Source of the DNA: Stieleria mannarensis
GTDB lineage: Bacteria > Planctomycetota > Planctomycetia > Pirellulales > Pirellulaceae
Direction: 5' to 3'
Length of the DNA stretch: 64,000 bases
Assembly: GCF_014154935.1 (NCBI RefSeq)
Contig: NZ_JACEHH010000044.1
Location: forward strand, 1-64,000
Shown here: piece after piece, positions 25,253-33,506 of the stretch
How the letters are laid out: each line of letters starts with the position of its first letter
Position numbering within the stretch: the first letter of the stretch is position 1
Program-made: the position numbers and the translations under genes
The notes under the pieces: model-generated
Database searches by the model: none
The model's input: only the letters and a program-made list of their open reading frames with translations
Told to the model about the DNA's origin: nothing

Positions 25253-26731
25253 TCACGGAGCGTTTTGGCCATTGCGAATCGCCAGCGGTGCCGCAGTCTC
25301 ACCGTCCATTTGCGTCGGCAGTTGGAACACGTTCCCGTCGATGTCGGAGAAATACAGCTGTGAATCAGACGGTTGCCTTCCGTGCCCATCGGCCCAGATA
25401 CCGACAAAGTCTCGGTGGGCGTTCAACGCTCGACGGACGTAGGTGTGATTCTTGGAACTGCCGGCGGTCATCTGACGCAGCTGTTTCCATGTCGCGCCTT
25501 GATCTCGGCTCTGCCACATCGCGATTTCACCGCCCGGGTTGTAGGGCTGTGGCCCGGTTTCGGTGGGGCCGATGATTCGCCAGTCGTCCGGGGCGTTCAT
25601 CCACAATTCGCCGAAGTCATAATTGTTGTCCGAAGTCGTCACGGTGCCGTATTCCCATTGCTCCCCCGTCCATCGCGCGGTGGTCCAGGTGCGAGGATCG
25701 TTCTTCGGTCCGGACTGGTAGCCCTTGCTGGTGATGTACAGCAATACCGGTCGGTCGTGCTGGTCATAGCGCAGGTCTTTCAGGTACACGTTCAGGCCTT
25801 CGCTTTGATAATCGCGAATCAGCGCCGGATTGGCGGCAGTTGTCAGCGGCAATGAGAGCGGTTTCCCGTCGACCGTCTGCCATGAGTCACCGCCGTCGAC
25901 CGATTCCACATAGTACAGATTGGTTCGCCAGTTTAGACCTTTCCCCTTGGGGTGAAAGTTGAAAAAGGATCCGATCTTGGATTTGCCGATCCCCGAAATC
26001 TGGTAGTGACCTTGCTCGATCGCGGCGATTCGCTGCCAGGCACTCCACTGGATGCCGTCATCACTGCTCATGAAGCAAATCGTTCGTTGTGCCGGATAGC
26101 CATACCGAGTGAAGAAGACTTGAAAACCGTTTTGCGGCGAGTGCCAAGCCTGTAGATAGGAAAAGTTGTCGATCGGCTTTCGCGAATCACCGTCCAATCG
26201 TGTGGCCGAGATCAGTTTGAACGAATCGATGTCGTAAGGGCGTTCGCTGCGATGAATGTAGGAAGGCCGGGCGCGTCCGTGCGAGGTGGAAAAAATCCAG
26301 ATGTAGCCTTCATCGTCGACCGAGATCACGGGGTTGTCATGTGCATCATTTGTCTTCTTGTCCAGCAAAATGGTCGGCTTCGGCACAGTCTTCGTGTCAT
26401 GGTCAAAGTACGACACCATGTGCAACAGCTTGCGACTATCGTCTTTGGTCGCACCGCCATAACAGAAGAATGTCTTGTTGACCTGGGGGCAGTAGATGGC
26501 AAACGGCCGGTGCTTGGCACAGTACGTTCCCAAACCGCCGCTGTACTTGTAGACATACTCATCACCCGACGGCTGGTTCATGTACCAGATCCCGCGATAA
26601 CCGTCGGCCTTTTGGTTCAGCGTCACAACATCTTCGGCGACGCCACGATCACAGAGAAGTCCGCCGATCGCGATCGACGCCACGACAAGTGCCAGGGTTT
26701 CTAATGATTTGTGAACTGATTGCGGGATCAT
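25253..26731 (-). CDS. Secreted BNR_4-type beta-propeller protein
   Basis: 492 residues with an N-terminal signal segment (LETLALVVASIAIGGLL). Characteristic blocks are GYRGIWYMNQPSGDEYVYKYSGGLGTY, CAKHRPFAIY, NDAHDNPVISVDDEGYIWIF, SHGRARPSYIHRS, YYVESVDGGDSW and a late QSRDQGATWKQLRQMT. These match the BNR_4 repeat family, a seven-bladed propeller related to polysaccharide lyases and glycan-binding proteins. The propeller folds around Asp-box motifs (SVDGGDSW, SRDQGATW). It may be a lyase or hydrolase for a marine glycan; the reaction cannot be read here. It is on the same strand as the sulfatase downstream, about 210 nt away across a repeat. Confidence 0.85.
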   Translation of the reverse strand: MIPQSVHKSLETLALVVASIAIGGLLCDRGVAEDVVTLNQKADGYRGIWYMNQPSGDEYVYKYSGGLGTYCAKHRPFAIYCPQVNKTFFCYGGATKDDSRKLLHMVSYFDHDTKTVPKPTILLDKKTNDAHDNPVISVDDEGYIWIFSTSHGRARPSYIHRSERPYDIDSFKLISATRLDGDSRKPIDNFSYLQAWHSPQNGFQVFFTRYGYPAQRTICFMSSDDGIQWSAWQRIAAIEQGHYQISGIGKSKIGSFFNFHPKGKGLNWRTNLYYVESVDGGDSWQTVDGKPLSLPLTTAANPALIRDYQSEGLNVYLKDLRYDQHDRPVLLYITSKGYQSGPKNDPRTWTTARWTGEQWEYGTVTTSDNNYDFGELWMNAPDDWRIIGPTETGPQPYNPGGEIAMWQSRDQGATWKQLRQMTAGSSKNHTYVRRALNAHRDFVGIWADGHGRQPSDSQLYFSDIDGNVFQLPTQMDGETAAPLAIRNGQNAP

Positions 26732-26855
26732 GATGACTCACTGCTTGAAGAATTAAGTGGCCGGGTCACAGACTGACACGGTTAATCGACTGACGTAAAC
26801 TATAACAGCCAAAGAAACTCGACACACGTTCGACACCATCGTCAATGACAAATCC

Positions 26856-27710
26856 ATGAACCACACTTCAACGCTTGGGATTCTGCTGCTTCTAATCGTG
26901 ACCTTTTCAGCGAATGCCGACGAACCAGCCCACGGCGCATCCAAACCCACCAACGAGGCCATACCGCGGCAATCCGCCGATGGCGCTGCGATGTTCCACG
27001 TCCGCTGCGACGGGACGTACAAACATCATCTTCAAGGCATCTGCAACGACCAGACGTCGATCTACTGGTCGTTCACGACGACCCTGGTGAAGACGGACAG
27101 GGATGGAAACGTGCTGAAAAAAATCCCGGTCGTCAACCATCACGGCGACCTCTGCCTGCACGACGGCAAACTTTTCGTCGCTGTCAACCTGGGCAAATTC
27201 AACGATCCCCAGGGGAACGCCGACTCTTGGGTTTATGTCTACGACGCCGATACGCTGGAGGAACTTTCCCGACACCAGACCCAGGAGGTCTTTCACGGGG
27301 CCGGAGGCATCGGGGTTCGCGACGGCCATTTCTTTGTCGTCGGTGGACTGCCCAATGGCGTCGATGAAAACTACGTCTACGAATACGACGGCGAACTCAG
27401 GTTTCTTCGCAAGCACATCATCAAAAGCGGTCACACGCTGATGGGAATCCAGACCGCAACCTTCGCCCACGGTCGTTGGTGGTTCGGCTGCTACGGCAAT
27501 CCCCCAACCCTGCTCGTCACCGACACCGACTTCACCATGCAGGGACGCTACCCGATCAACTGCTCACTCGGGATCGCGGGTTTGACCGACGGACGCCTGC
27601 TGGTTGGTAGCGGTCGATGCGACCAAGACCGTGGCTGCAACGGATCCGCAACGACCGCAGTTCCTGACGAGAAAGCGGGTTTCCGATTGCAGAGCGGGGC
27701 GGCGCGGTAA
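26856..27710 (+). CDS. Secreted propeller-like hypothetical protein
   Basis: 284 residues, signal peptide MNHTSTLGILLLLIVTFSANA. The body is a series of short beta repeats (DGTYKHHLQGICNDQTSIYW, LCLHDGKLFVAVNLGKF, WVYVYDADTLEELSRH, GAGGIGVRDGHFFVVGGLPNG, YVYEYDGELRFLRKH). These look like blades of a five- to six-bladed propeller. I do not recognise a named family or catalytic residues. It reads away from the BNR gene, with a TATAAC at 26801-26806 as a possible -10 box. Similar proteins often sit near sialidases and sulfatases in planctomycetes, so a role in glycan sensing or binding is possible. The last 30 residues are unusually rich in Cys, Gly and Ala. Confidence 0.7.
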   Translation: MNHTSTLGILLLLIVTFSANADEPAHGASKPTNEAIPRQSADGAAMFHVRCDGTYKHHLQGICNDQTSIYWSFTTTLVKTDRDGNVLKKIPVVNHHGDLCLHDGKLFVAVNLGKFNDPQGNADSWVYVYDADTLEELSRHQTQEVFHGAGGIGVRDGHFFVVGGLPNGVDENYVYEYDGELRFLRKHIIKSGHTLMGIQTATFAHGRWWFGCYGNPPTLLVTDTDFTMQGRYPINCSLGIAGLTDGRLLVGSGRCDQDRGCNGSATTAVPDEKAGFRLQSGAAR

Positions 27711-27746
27711 TGATGCGGTGCCGCAGAAAAAAGGGCAGCTACAAAT

Positions 27747-27902
27747 GGCGTAGGTGTTGGTGTCCAGGCTGTAGCCCAATACCGCTTACTTTCGATCACA
27801 ATCTGAGCCGTCGGCGCTCGCCTCGGGCCTCACAAGTCTCGAAGGGCAATCCAAGGCCCGCGGCTAGCGGCGTCGGCTCAAAAAGTAAGTGGCATTGGGC
27901 TA
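27747..27902. repeat. 131-bp imperfect palindrome behind half of the 95-bp repeat
   Basis: Positions 27772-27792 and 27882-27902 are inverted repeats (19 of 21 match). Inside them 27805-27830 and 27854-27879 form a second inverted pair (about 22 of 26). The whole 131 bp can therefore fold into one long hairpin with a 23-nt loop. 27747-27776 is the left half of the 95-bp repeat found at 6968 and 56749. The right arm overlaps the TAG stop of the sulfatase at 27900. It resembles a MITE or REP-type element; no transposase is present. Confidence 0.82.
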
Positions 27903-30326
27903 TTGGAGTTCGACAACCACCCGGTGAATCCGACCGCTGAACTTGGTTTCTTGCGGGCCGTATCCGATGGCTTTGGCAACCGGGGTTTGGTTGTCGATTC
28001 CCACATCGGCGGTTTCGTCTGCCGAAAACAAGTTGGGTTGCGTCTTTTCGATTCGGCCTTGAGCGACTTGCCGGCCGTCGACCGAAAGCGTCGCGGTGCC
28101 GCCTTTGCCGTAGCCCCCGCCGTCGTAGTCGAATTGCATCCGGACCGTAGCCTTGCCGGCCGGCAGAGCCGTGGGGCTTTCAACGACATACCGCTCCATC
28201 CCCAGCCAGTTGTATTCGTAGGCCGGTTTGCCTTCGCGCAGGTGCAGTGACCAGCCACCGAAACGGCCTCCCTGGACCAAGACCGCCCCCGAGGCTCCGC
28301 CGTCGGGAATCTCCAATTCAGCGGTGATCGTGCACGATCGATTCTTGACGTTGATGAAGGTGTTTTCCAGCATCCCCTCCATCCCTTCGTAAAGCGTCAG
28401 TGAAGTTCGGTCACCGAGGACATCGGGGCGGCCGGCGATCGCCGGATTGGCGCGTTCGATCGTGCGGTCGTCGATCGGCAAAACATGATGTTCGATTGCC
28501 TCGGTCATGAACAAGGCTTTCATTTCGGCCAGCTTCTCGGGGTGCTCGTCGGCCAAATCGACGGCCAGGCTGTAATCTTCGTCGACGTGGTACAGTTCCC
28601 AGACGTCGTTGGTCAGCGGAGGCAGATCGGTTGTCTTCCAGGGGGCGCGGTGAATCGTTCGGGCAAGCCACCCGTCACGATAGATCGCTCGGTTCCCGAA
28701 CATTTCGAAATACTGTGTCGTGTGGCGGTCGGGGGCGTCGGCCGAATCGAACGTGTACAACAAACTTGTGCCTTCGATAGGAATTTGCGGTACTCCGTTG
28801 ACCACGGTCGGTTCGGGCAGATCACAGGCCTCCAGGATGGTGGGCGCGACGTCGATCACATGTCCGAATTGGGTACGCATGCCGCCGCCCTGCTGAATCC
28901 CCTGCGGCCAGTGGACCACCATTCCGTTGCGGGTACCGCCGAAGTCCGACGCAACTTGCTTGGTCCATTTGAAGGGCGCGTCAAACGCGACCGCCCAGCC
29001 CGCCGCCATGTGCGGGAAAGTCTCTTTGCTGCCCCATTTGTCGATCAACGGCAGCAGATCCTTGACTTTCTCCGTGACGCCGTTGAAGTAGGTCATTTCG
29101 TTGTACATGCCGACCATTCCTCCTTCGGCACTCGTGCCATTGTCGCCCGCGATGTAGAACACCAGCGTGTTGTCCATCTCGCCGATCGATTCGATGGCTT
29201 CCACGAGACGGCCGATGTGGTGATCCGTGTGCGCGACGAAGCCACCGAACACTTCGGCCTGGCGGCGGAACAGTGTCTTGTGATCCTCCGGCAACGAGTC
29301 CCATGCCGCGATGTCCTCGGGACGAGGCGGAAGTTTCGTTTCCGCGGGAATCGTGCCGTTGTCTTTTTGGCGTTCGTACGTGGCCTGACGAACGGCATCC
29401 CAACCGTCGTCAAATTTGCCATGGAACTTCTTGATCCAATCCTTGGGGACATGGTGCGGGGCGTGGGTCGCGCCGGTGGCGAAGTACATGAAGAACGGCT
29501 TGTCCGGCGTCATCGATTGCTGAGCCTTGACCCAGTTGATGGCCTGGTTCGTCATGTCTTCGGTAAAGTGATAGCCGTCAACCTGTGGCGGGTTCACCTT
29601 CTTTACCCCGTCATAGATCAGCGGTGACCATTGGTCCGTCTCGCCACCGATAAAGCCATAGAACTTGTCGAATCCTTGGCGGGTCGGCCAGCGATCAAAC
29701 GGACCTGAAACACTCGTTTCCCAGGGCGCTGTTTCGTGCCACTTGCCGAACGCCGCCGTGCTGAAACCATTCAAACGCATCATTTCCGCAAGCGGCGCGA
29801 CACTGTTGGGGATCGCACCGGTGTTGCCCGGGAACGCTGTCGATGTCTCCATGATCGAACCCGCGTTGGCGGTGTGGTGGTTGCGTCCACATTTGAGCGC
29901 CACCCGCGTCGGCGAACACAGCGCGGTGGTGTGAAAATTGTTGTATCGCAACCCCGCCTGGGCCAGCCGATCTAGCGTCGGCGTCGGAATCGGACCGCCA
30001 AAGGTCGATGTGGCTCCGAAACCCAGGTCATCCACCAGGATGATCAACACATTCGGAGCCCCCTTGGGTGCCGTCACCTCGAATCGGGCCGGTGGTTTTG
30101 CGTCGCGCACGTCCAACTCGGTGTAGATCGGACGCTGCGGTTGTGGAATCGGAAGCGTGGTGCGATTGAAAGAATCGCCTTGGTCACCAGACGCCGATGC
30201 CTCCTGGCCGGACGCATGGGCACCGCAAACAGCGGCACTCAAAAGAGTGGTGCTCAAAATCAGTTTTCGCACAACCTCTGCCCCGAGGGTGCGAGGTTGT
30301 CGATTCAAGACGCAGATCCAGTTCAT
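27900..30326 (-). CDS. Large secreted sulfatase (AtsA-like) with C-terminal domain
   Basis: 808 residues if translated from ATG 30326. A GTG at 30272 (RKLILSTTLLSAAVCGAHASG) would give a cleaner signal peptide. The catalytic domain has DD at residues 99-100 (ILVDDLGFG), the signature CSPTR with the formylglycine Cys at 137, GRNHHT, FGKWHE and IAGDNGTSAEGG. The length and the PKGAPNVLIILVDDLGFG...CSPTR pattern resemble the Pseudomonas AtsA-type arylsulfatases. Residues about 640-808 form a beta-sandwich-like extension (LHLREGKPAYEYNWLGMERY...VRMQFDYDGGGYGKGG) typical of this subgroup. It is the longest sulfatase in the window and looks intact. Confidence 0.92.
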   Translation of the reverse strand: MNWICVLNRQPRTLGAEVVRKLILSTTLLSAAVCGAHASGQEASASGDQGDSFNRTTLPIPQPQRPIYTELDVRDAKPPARFEVTAPKGAPNVLIILVDDLGFGATSTFGGPIPTPTLDRLAQAGLRYNNFHTTALCSPTRVALKCGRNHHTANAGSIMETSTAFPGNTGAIPNSVAPLAEMMRLNGFSTAAFGKWHETAPWETSVSGPFDRWPTRQGFDKFYGFIGGETDQWSPLIYDGVKKVNPPQVDGYHFTEDMTNQAINWVKAQQSMTPDKPFFMYFATGATHAPHHVPKDWIKKFHGKFDDGWDAVRQATYERQKDNGTIPAETKLPPRPEDIAAWDSLPEDHKTLFRRQAEVFGGFVAHTDHHIGRLVEAIESIGEMDNTLVFYIAGDNGTSAEGGMVGMYNEMTYFNGVTEKVKDLLPLIDKWGSKETFPHMAAGWAVAFDAPFKWTKQVASDFGGTRNGMVVHWPQGIQQGGGMRTQFGHVIDVAPTILEACDLPEPTVVNGVPQIPIEGTSLLYTFDSADAPDRHTTQYFEMFGNRAIYRDGWLARTIHRAPWKTTDLPPLTNDVWELYHVDEDYSLAVDLADEHPEKLAEMKALFMTEAIEHHVLPIDDRTIERANPAIAGRPDVLGDRTSLTLYEGMEGMLENTFINVKNRSCTITAELEIPDGGASGAVLVQGGRFGGWSLHLREGKPAYEYNWLGMERYVVESPTALPAGKATVRMQFDYDGGGYGKGGTATLSVDGRQVAQGRIEKTQPNLFSADETADVGIDNQTPVAKAIGYGPQETKFSGRIHRVVVELQ

Positions 30327-30529
30327 TTGGCGATTCCATTGCGAGAGCGTTTGTTCGGCCGACGCGAATCTTAATCCACACCGAACAAGATTGCACGAAT
30401 GATGTGTGAAGCGATGAGGAGCATCGCGAAACGATCGAGCGATCGAACGCGGAACATCCAGCCGACGAAGACCATAACCTTCACCGAAACCTACGACATC
30501 ATGCGCACATTTGAATACTCCCGAATCAA

Positions 30530-32038
30530 TCAGGCAGTCGCACGTTGCTGTCCACGCAGGATTCTGACGATGATCAGCAATGTGGCGATCGCCAACACGA
30601 CGGCGATGGGGCGATTGACCAACCCCAAGGGGTTCCCGCCGGATGCGGTCAACGCTTGAATCAATCGCTCCTCCAGGGGCCCGCCGAGCACCAACCCCAG
30701 CACCACCGGCCCCAATGGGAACCCGCGCCGATTCAAGAGAAACCCGATGCCTCCCATCACCAACATCACCGTGACGTCAAACAGGCTGCCATTGAGTGAA
30801 TAGGCTCCGGTGACGCAAAACAACACGATCACCGGCAATAGAATCTGCTTGGGGATCCGCACCAGAGAAAGCCCCAGGCGAATGGCGAGCAATCCGACCG
30901 GCAACATCACCAGATTGGCAACCAGGAAGACCAGGTAGATGCTATAGACCAACGATGGTTGATTCTCAAAAATTGCCGGCCCCGGTGTCACGTTTTTCAT
31001 CAACAACACGCCGATCACGATTGCCGTGATGGAATCACCGGGAATGCCGAACACCAACGTGGGAATCCAGCCCCCGGCCAACGCGGCGCTGTTGGCAGTC
31101 GTCGCGTCGCCGATCGCATCAACCAGCTCCCGGTCCGCGTCGCGATCGCCACCACGTCTGGCCGCGGCGAATGTGACCCACGAGGCGATGTCCGCGCCGG
31201 CGCCGGGCAACATGCCGATCAACACGCCCATCAAGCTCGATCGAACCGTGTCGGCGGGACGTTTGACAAACCGCGACACCATGGCCGCTTTTGAAAACCG
31301 AAGCATCGCACCGAAAGCCCCGATCGGCCCGGCGGAGGGCACGCTGTCCTCGCCTCGTCTGACCGACGCCAAGTTCGCAAACACCTCCGACAACCCGAAC
31401 AGCCCGATCATCGCCGGAATGAACGAGATCCCTTGATACAGATCCACGGTGTGGAACGTGAATCGCGGCTGAAGATGCACCGCACTCAGCCCGACCGTCG
31501 ATAGCAGCATCCCCAGAATCAGACTCAACAACGCCTTCCACCGCGTCCCGGCCGGCGCCACCATCACACAGCAGCTGAGTCCGATCAGATACAGCCAAAA
31601 GTACTCGGTCACGGAAAACCAACTCGCGATCGCCGCGAATTGGCTGCCCAGCACCATCAACAGAACGGCCCCAATCACGCCGCCGACGACGCTGCTGACC
31701 AACGAAACCGAGAGGACCTGTTGGGCAAGCCCCTTTTCGGTCAGCCGATAGGCTTGATCGGCGTAGGCGGCCGACGCCGGTGTCCCCGGAATCCGTAACA
31801 GCACCGTCGGGATGTCACCGGCGAAAATCGCGCAGGCGACCATCGTCACGATCGCGCCGATCGCCGCCACCGGATCCAACCAATAGGCCACCGGGACGAA
31901 CAACGCCACGGCCATCGTTGCCGTCAAACCGGGGATCGCCCCCACGAAAACGCCATAGCAGGCCGCGGCGACAATGATCAACCAAAGGTCAACGCGGCCG
32001 AAAACTTCGCCGGCCGCTTGCAACAGTGCGGGATTCAT
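30530..32038 (-). CDS. tctA: Tripartite tricarboxylate transporter large membrane subunit TctA
   Basis: 502 residues from ATG 32038, one nucleotide after the TGA of the TctC-TctB gene, so translation is coupled. It has about 12 membrane segments. The TctA hallmark GAIPGLTATMAVALFVPVAYWLDP is near residue 35, and a second conserved loop is GMLPGAGADIASWVTFA. IPGTPASAAYADQAY and GIPGDSITAI are also typical. It forms the proton- or sodium-driven channel that takes substrate from the periplasmic TctC protein. Substrates of the family are di- and tricarboxylates and sugar acids. The upstream sialidase-like gene suggests a glycan-derived acid here, which is inference. Confidence 0.95.
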   Translation of the reverse strand: MNPALLQAAGEVFGRVDLWLIIVAAACYGVFVGAIPGLTATMAVALFVPVAYWLDPVAAIGAIVTMVACAIFAGDIPTVLLRIPGTPASAAYADQAYRLTEKGLAQQVLSVSLVSSVVGGVIGAVLLMVLGSQFAAIASWFSVTEYFWLYLIGLSCCVMVAPAGTRWKALLSLILGMLLSTVGLSAVHLQPRFTFHTVDLYQGISFIPAMIGLFGLSEVFANLASVRRGEDSVPSAGPIGAFGAMLRFSKAAMVSRFVKRPADTVRSSLMGVLIGMLPGAGADIASWVTFAAARRGGDRDADRELVDAIGDATTANSAALAGGWIPTLVFGIPGDSITAIVIGVLLMKNVTPGPAIFENQPSLVYSIYLVFLVANLVMLPVGLLAIRLGLSLVRIPKQILLPVIVLFCVTGAYSLNGSLFDVTVMLVMGGIGFLLNRRGFPLGPVVLGLVLGGPLEERLIQALTASGGNPLGLVNRPIAVVLAIATLLIIVRILRGQQRATA

Positions 32039-32039
32039 G

Positions 32040-33506
32040 TCACCAACCCAACCAGCCCCAGGGCAGGGGAACGCCCAGCACGCCCGCAAACCCTTGATAC
32101 AAACTGGGAACAATCACCACCGTCGCGGTCACCGCGATCGGCAATCGGACTCGCAACATCAACAGCATCGCAAGCGTCATCATGCCCGCGCTGATCACGT
32201 ATCCCAGCGTTTCGCAAGTCAGTATGAACAACACGATGACTGCGGCAAAACCGAACAACGGCAATGTCGCCACGCTCGCCAGAGCGTGGAAAGCGTCCGG
32301 GAACCACCTTCTGGCGAAGGTAGCTACGTTCGCGCGACGACCCTCGATATCTTTAGAACGAAGTCGTGATTTCCAGAAAACTCTGTCCGTCGGTTCCGCC
32401 GCCAAATCACTGGCCCGCGCCCGCCTGGAAACGCCCCAGCCGAACGCGGCGATCGCCAGTCCGAACAGGGCAAGGATTGATGGAAGAAAATAGGGGCCGA
32501 TCGCTGACGAAGGCGCCTGCGTCATTTCCGGTTGATTCAAGATTCTGCCAAAGTCCGCATCGGTTTGGGAAAGAAAGTCTGCAAACTGCTCCCCGTCGGC
32601 CACCGCGACCTGGAACCCGGACGCCTCCATGAACTCGGCGAACTCGTCGCTGCCCGCGACCCGCAAGATCGCCTGCCGCATCCGGGTGACGTGTTCCGCC
32701 GGGACGCCTTGGGGAAACAGCAATCCACGCCAAGCCCCGATCGACCAATCAATGCCCTGCTCGGCAAAGGTCGCGACGTCAGGTGCCGCCGGACTACGCT
32801 GGTTGCTCATCACGCCCAGGCATCGGATCTTTCCGGCATCGACCAGCGCGCGTGCTTCGGGGATCGAACAGCAGACGATCTCCAATCCGTCGGCCATCAA
32901 TTCCTGCAGCGACGGCGCCGCTCCGTTGATCGAAACCCAAGTCACCGTGTCGCTGGGTAATCCGCTGCGGTCCAGCCACCCCAACAACGCCAAGTGCCAA
33001 ATTCCTCCCGCGGCCGTTCCCGAGGCTCGCAACGGGTCGGGCGATTCACGCAGTTGACCTTCAAGATCCTCAATCGATTGCCACGGGGAATCTGCCGACA
33101 CGAAGATCGCGGCGGCATCTTGATTGATCCTCGCCAACGGCTCAAAGCTGTCCGGCGTGATCGGACACAGGCTGCGCCAATGCAACATGTTCAACTCGAC
33201 CGTCGCCATCGTCAGCGTGTATCCGTCGGCGGTTGCGGTGGCGCCGCGCGTATGCCCGGTCACGCCCCCACCGCCCGTCGCATTGACGACGTTCACCGGC
33301 ACGCCGAGTTCACTTTCAAGCTGCACCGCGAATTGCCGCGACACCCGATCGGTGCCTCCACCGGCCGACCACGGACAGATCAACGTGACCGGTCGCTGCG
33401 GCCACTGCTCGCGACGGTTGCATCCGAAGGCCGCCAGGCAGACGGTTGCCAGGCAGACGGTCGCACGGCAGGCGGCCAGCCAAGAGATTGGAACCGAAGC
33501 TCTCAT
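32040..33506 (-). CDS. TctC-TctB fusion (solute-binding protein plus small membrane subunit)
   Basis: 488 residues. A signal segment with a possible lipobox (LAAFGC) is followed by a TctC-type periplasmic binding domain (about 35-320; PVTLICPWSAGGGTDRVSRQ, VVNATGGGGVTGH, GTAAGGIWHLA, VSINGAAPSLQELMADGLE). The chain then continues into a TctB-like part: a membrane segment GPYFLPSILALFGLAIAAFGWG, a cytoplasmic loop, and further segments (FGFAAVIVLFILTCETLGYVISAGMMTLAML). TctC and TctB are normally separate proteins. The loop contains about 22 residues encoded by a dispersed double-hairpin repeat (32270-32328). The start overlaps the sialidase stop as ATGA; the stop is 1 nt from tctA. A 15-nt tandem repeat encodes part of the signal peptide (33433-33477). 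Confidence 0.9.
   Translation of the reverse strand: MRASVPISWLAACRATVCLATVCLAAFGCNRREQWPQRPVTLICPWSAGGGTDRVSRQFAVQLESELGVPVNVVNATGGGGVTGHTRGATATADGYTLTMATVELNMLHWRSLCPITPDSFEPLARINQDAAAIFVSADSPWQSIEDLEGQLRESPDPLRASGTAAGGIWHLALLGWLDRSGLPSDTVTWVSINGAAPSLQELMADGLEIVCCSIPEARALVDAGKIRCLGVMSNQRSPAAPDVATFAEQGIDWSIGAWRGLLFPQGVPAEHVTRMRQAILRVAGSDEFAEFMEASGFQVAVADGEQFADFLSQTDADFGRILNQPEMTQAPSSAIGPYFLPSILALFGLAIAAFGWGVSRRARASDLAAEPTDRVFWKSRLRSKDIEGRRANVATFARRWFPDAFHALASVATLPLFGFAAVIVLFILTCETLGYVISAGMMTLAMLLMLRVRLPIAVTATVVIVPSLYQGFAGVLGVPLPWGWLGW
32270..32328 (-). repeat. Double-hairpin dispersed repeat inside a coding region
   Basis: Two tandem perfect hairpins: CCACGCTC/GAGCGTGG (32270-32289, 4-nt loop) and CCACCTTC/GAAGGTAG (32304-32323). 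32304-32328 is identical over 25 nt to the intergenic copy at 3847-3871. Here it is translated as VATFARRWF...FHALASVAT in the loop of the TctC-TctB fusion, without a frame break. Confidence 0.85.
33433..33477 (-). repeat. 15-nt tandem repeat encoding the TctC signal peptide
   Basis: Three 15-nt units (GCCAGGCAGACGGTT, GCCAGGCAGACGGTC and a degenerate third) translate on the minus strand as CRATV/CLATV/CLAAF-like pentapeptides in the hydrophobic core of the signal segment. The repeat number would directly set the length of the signal peptide. Confidence 0.8.
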
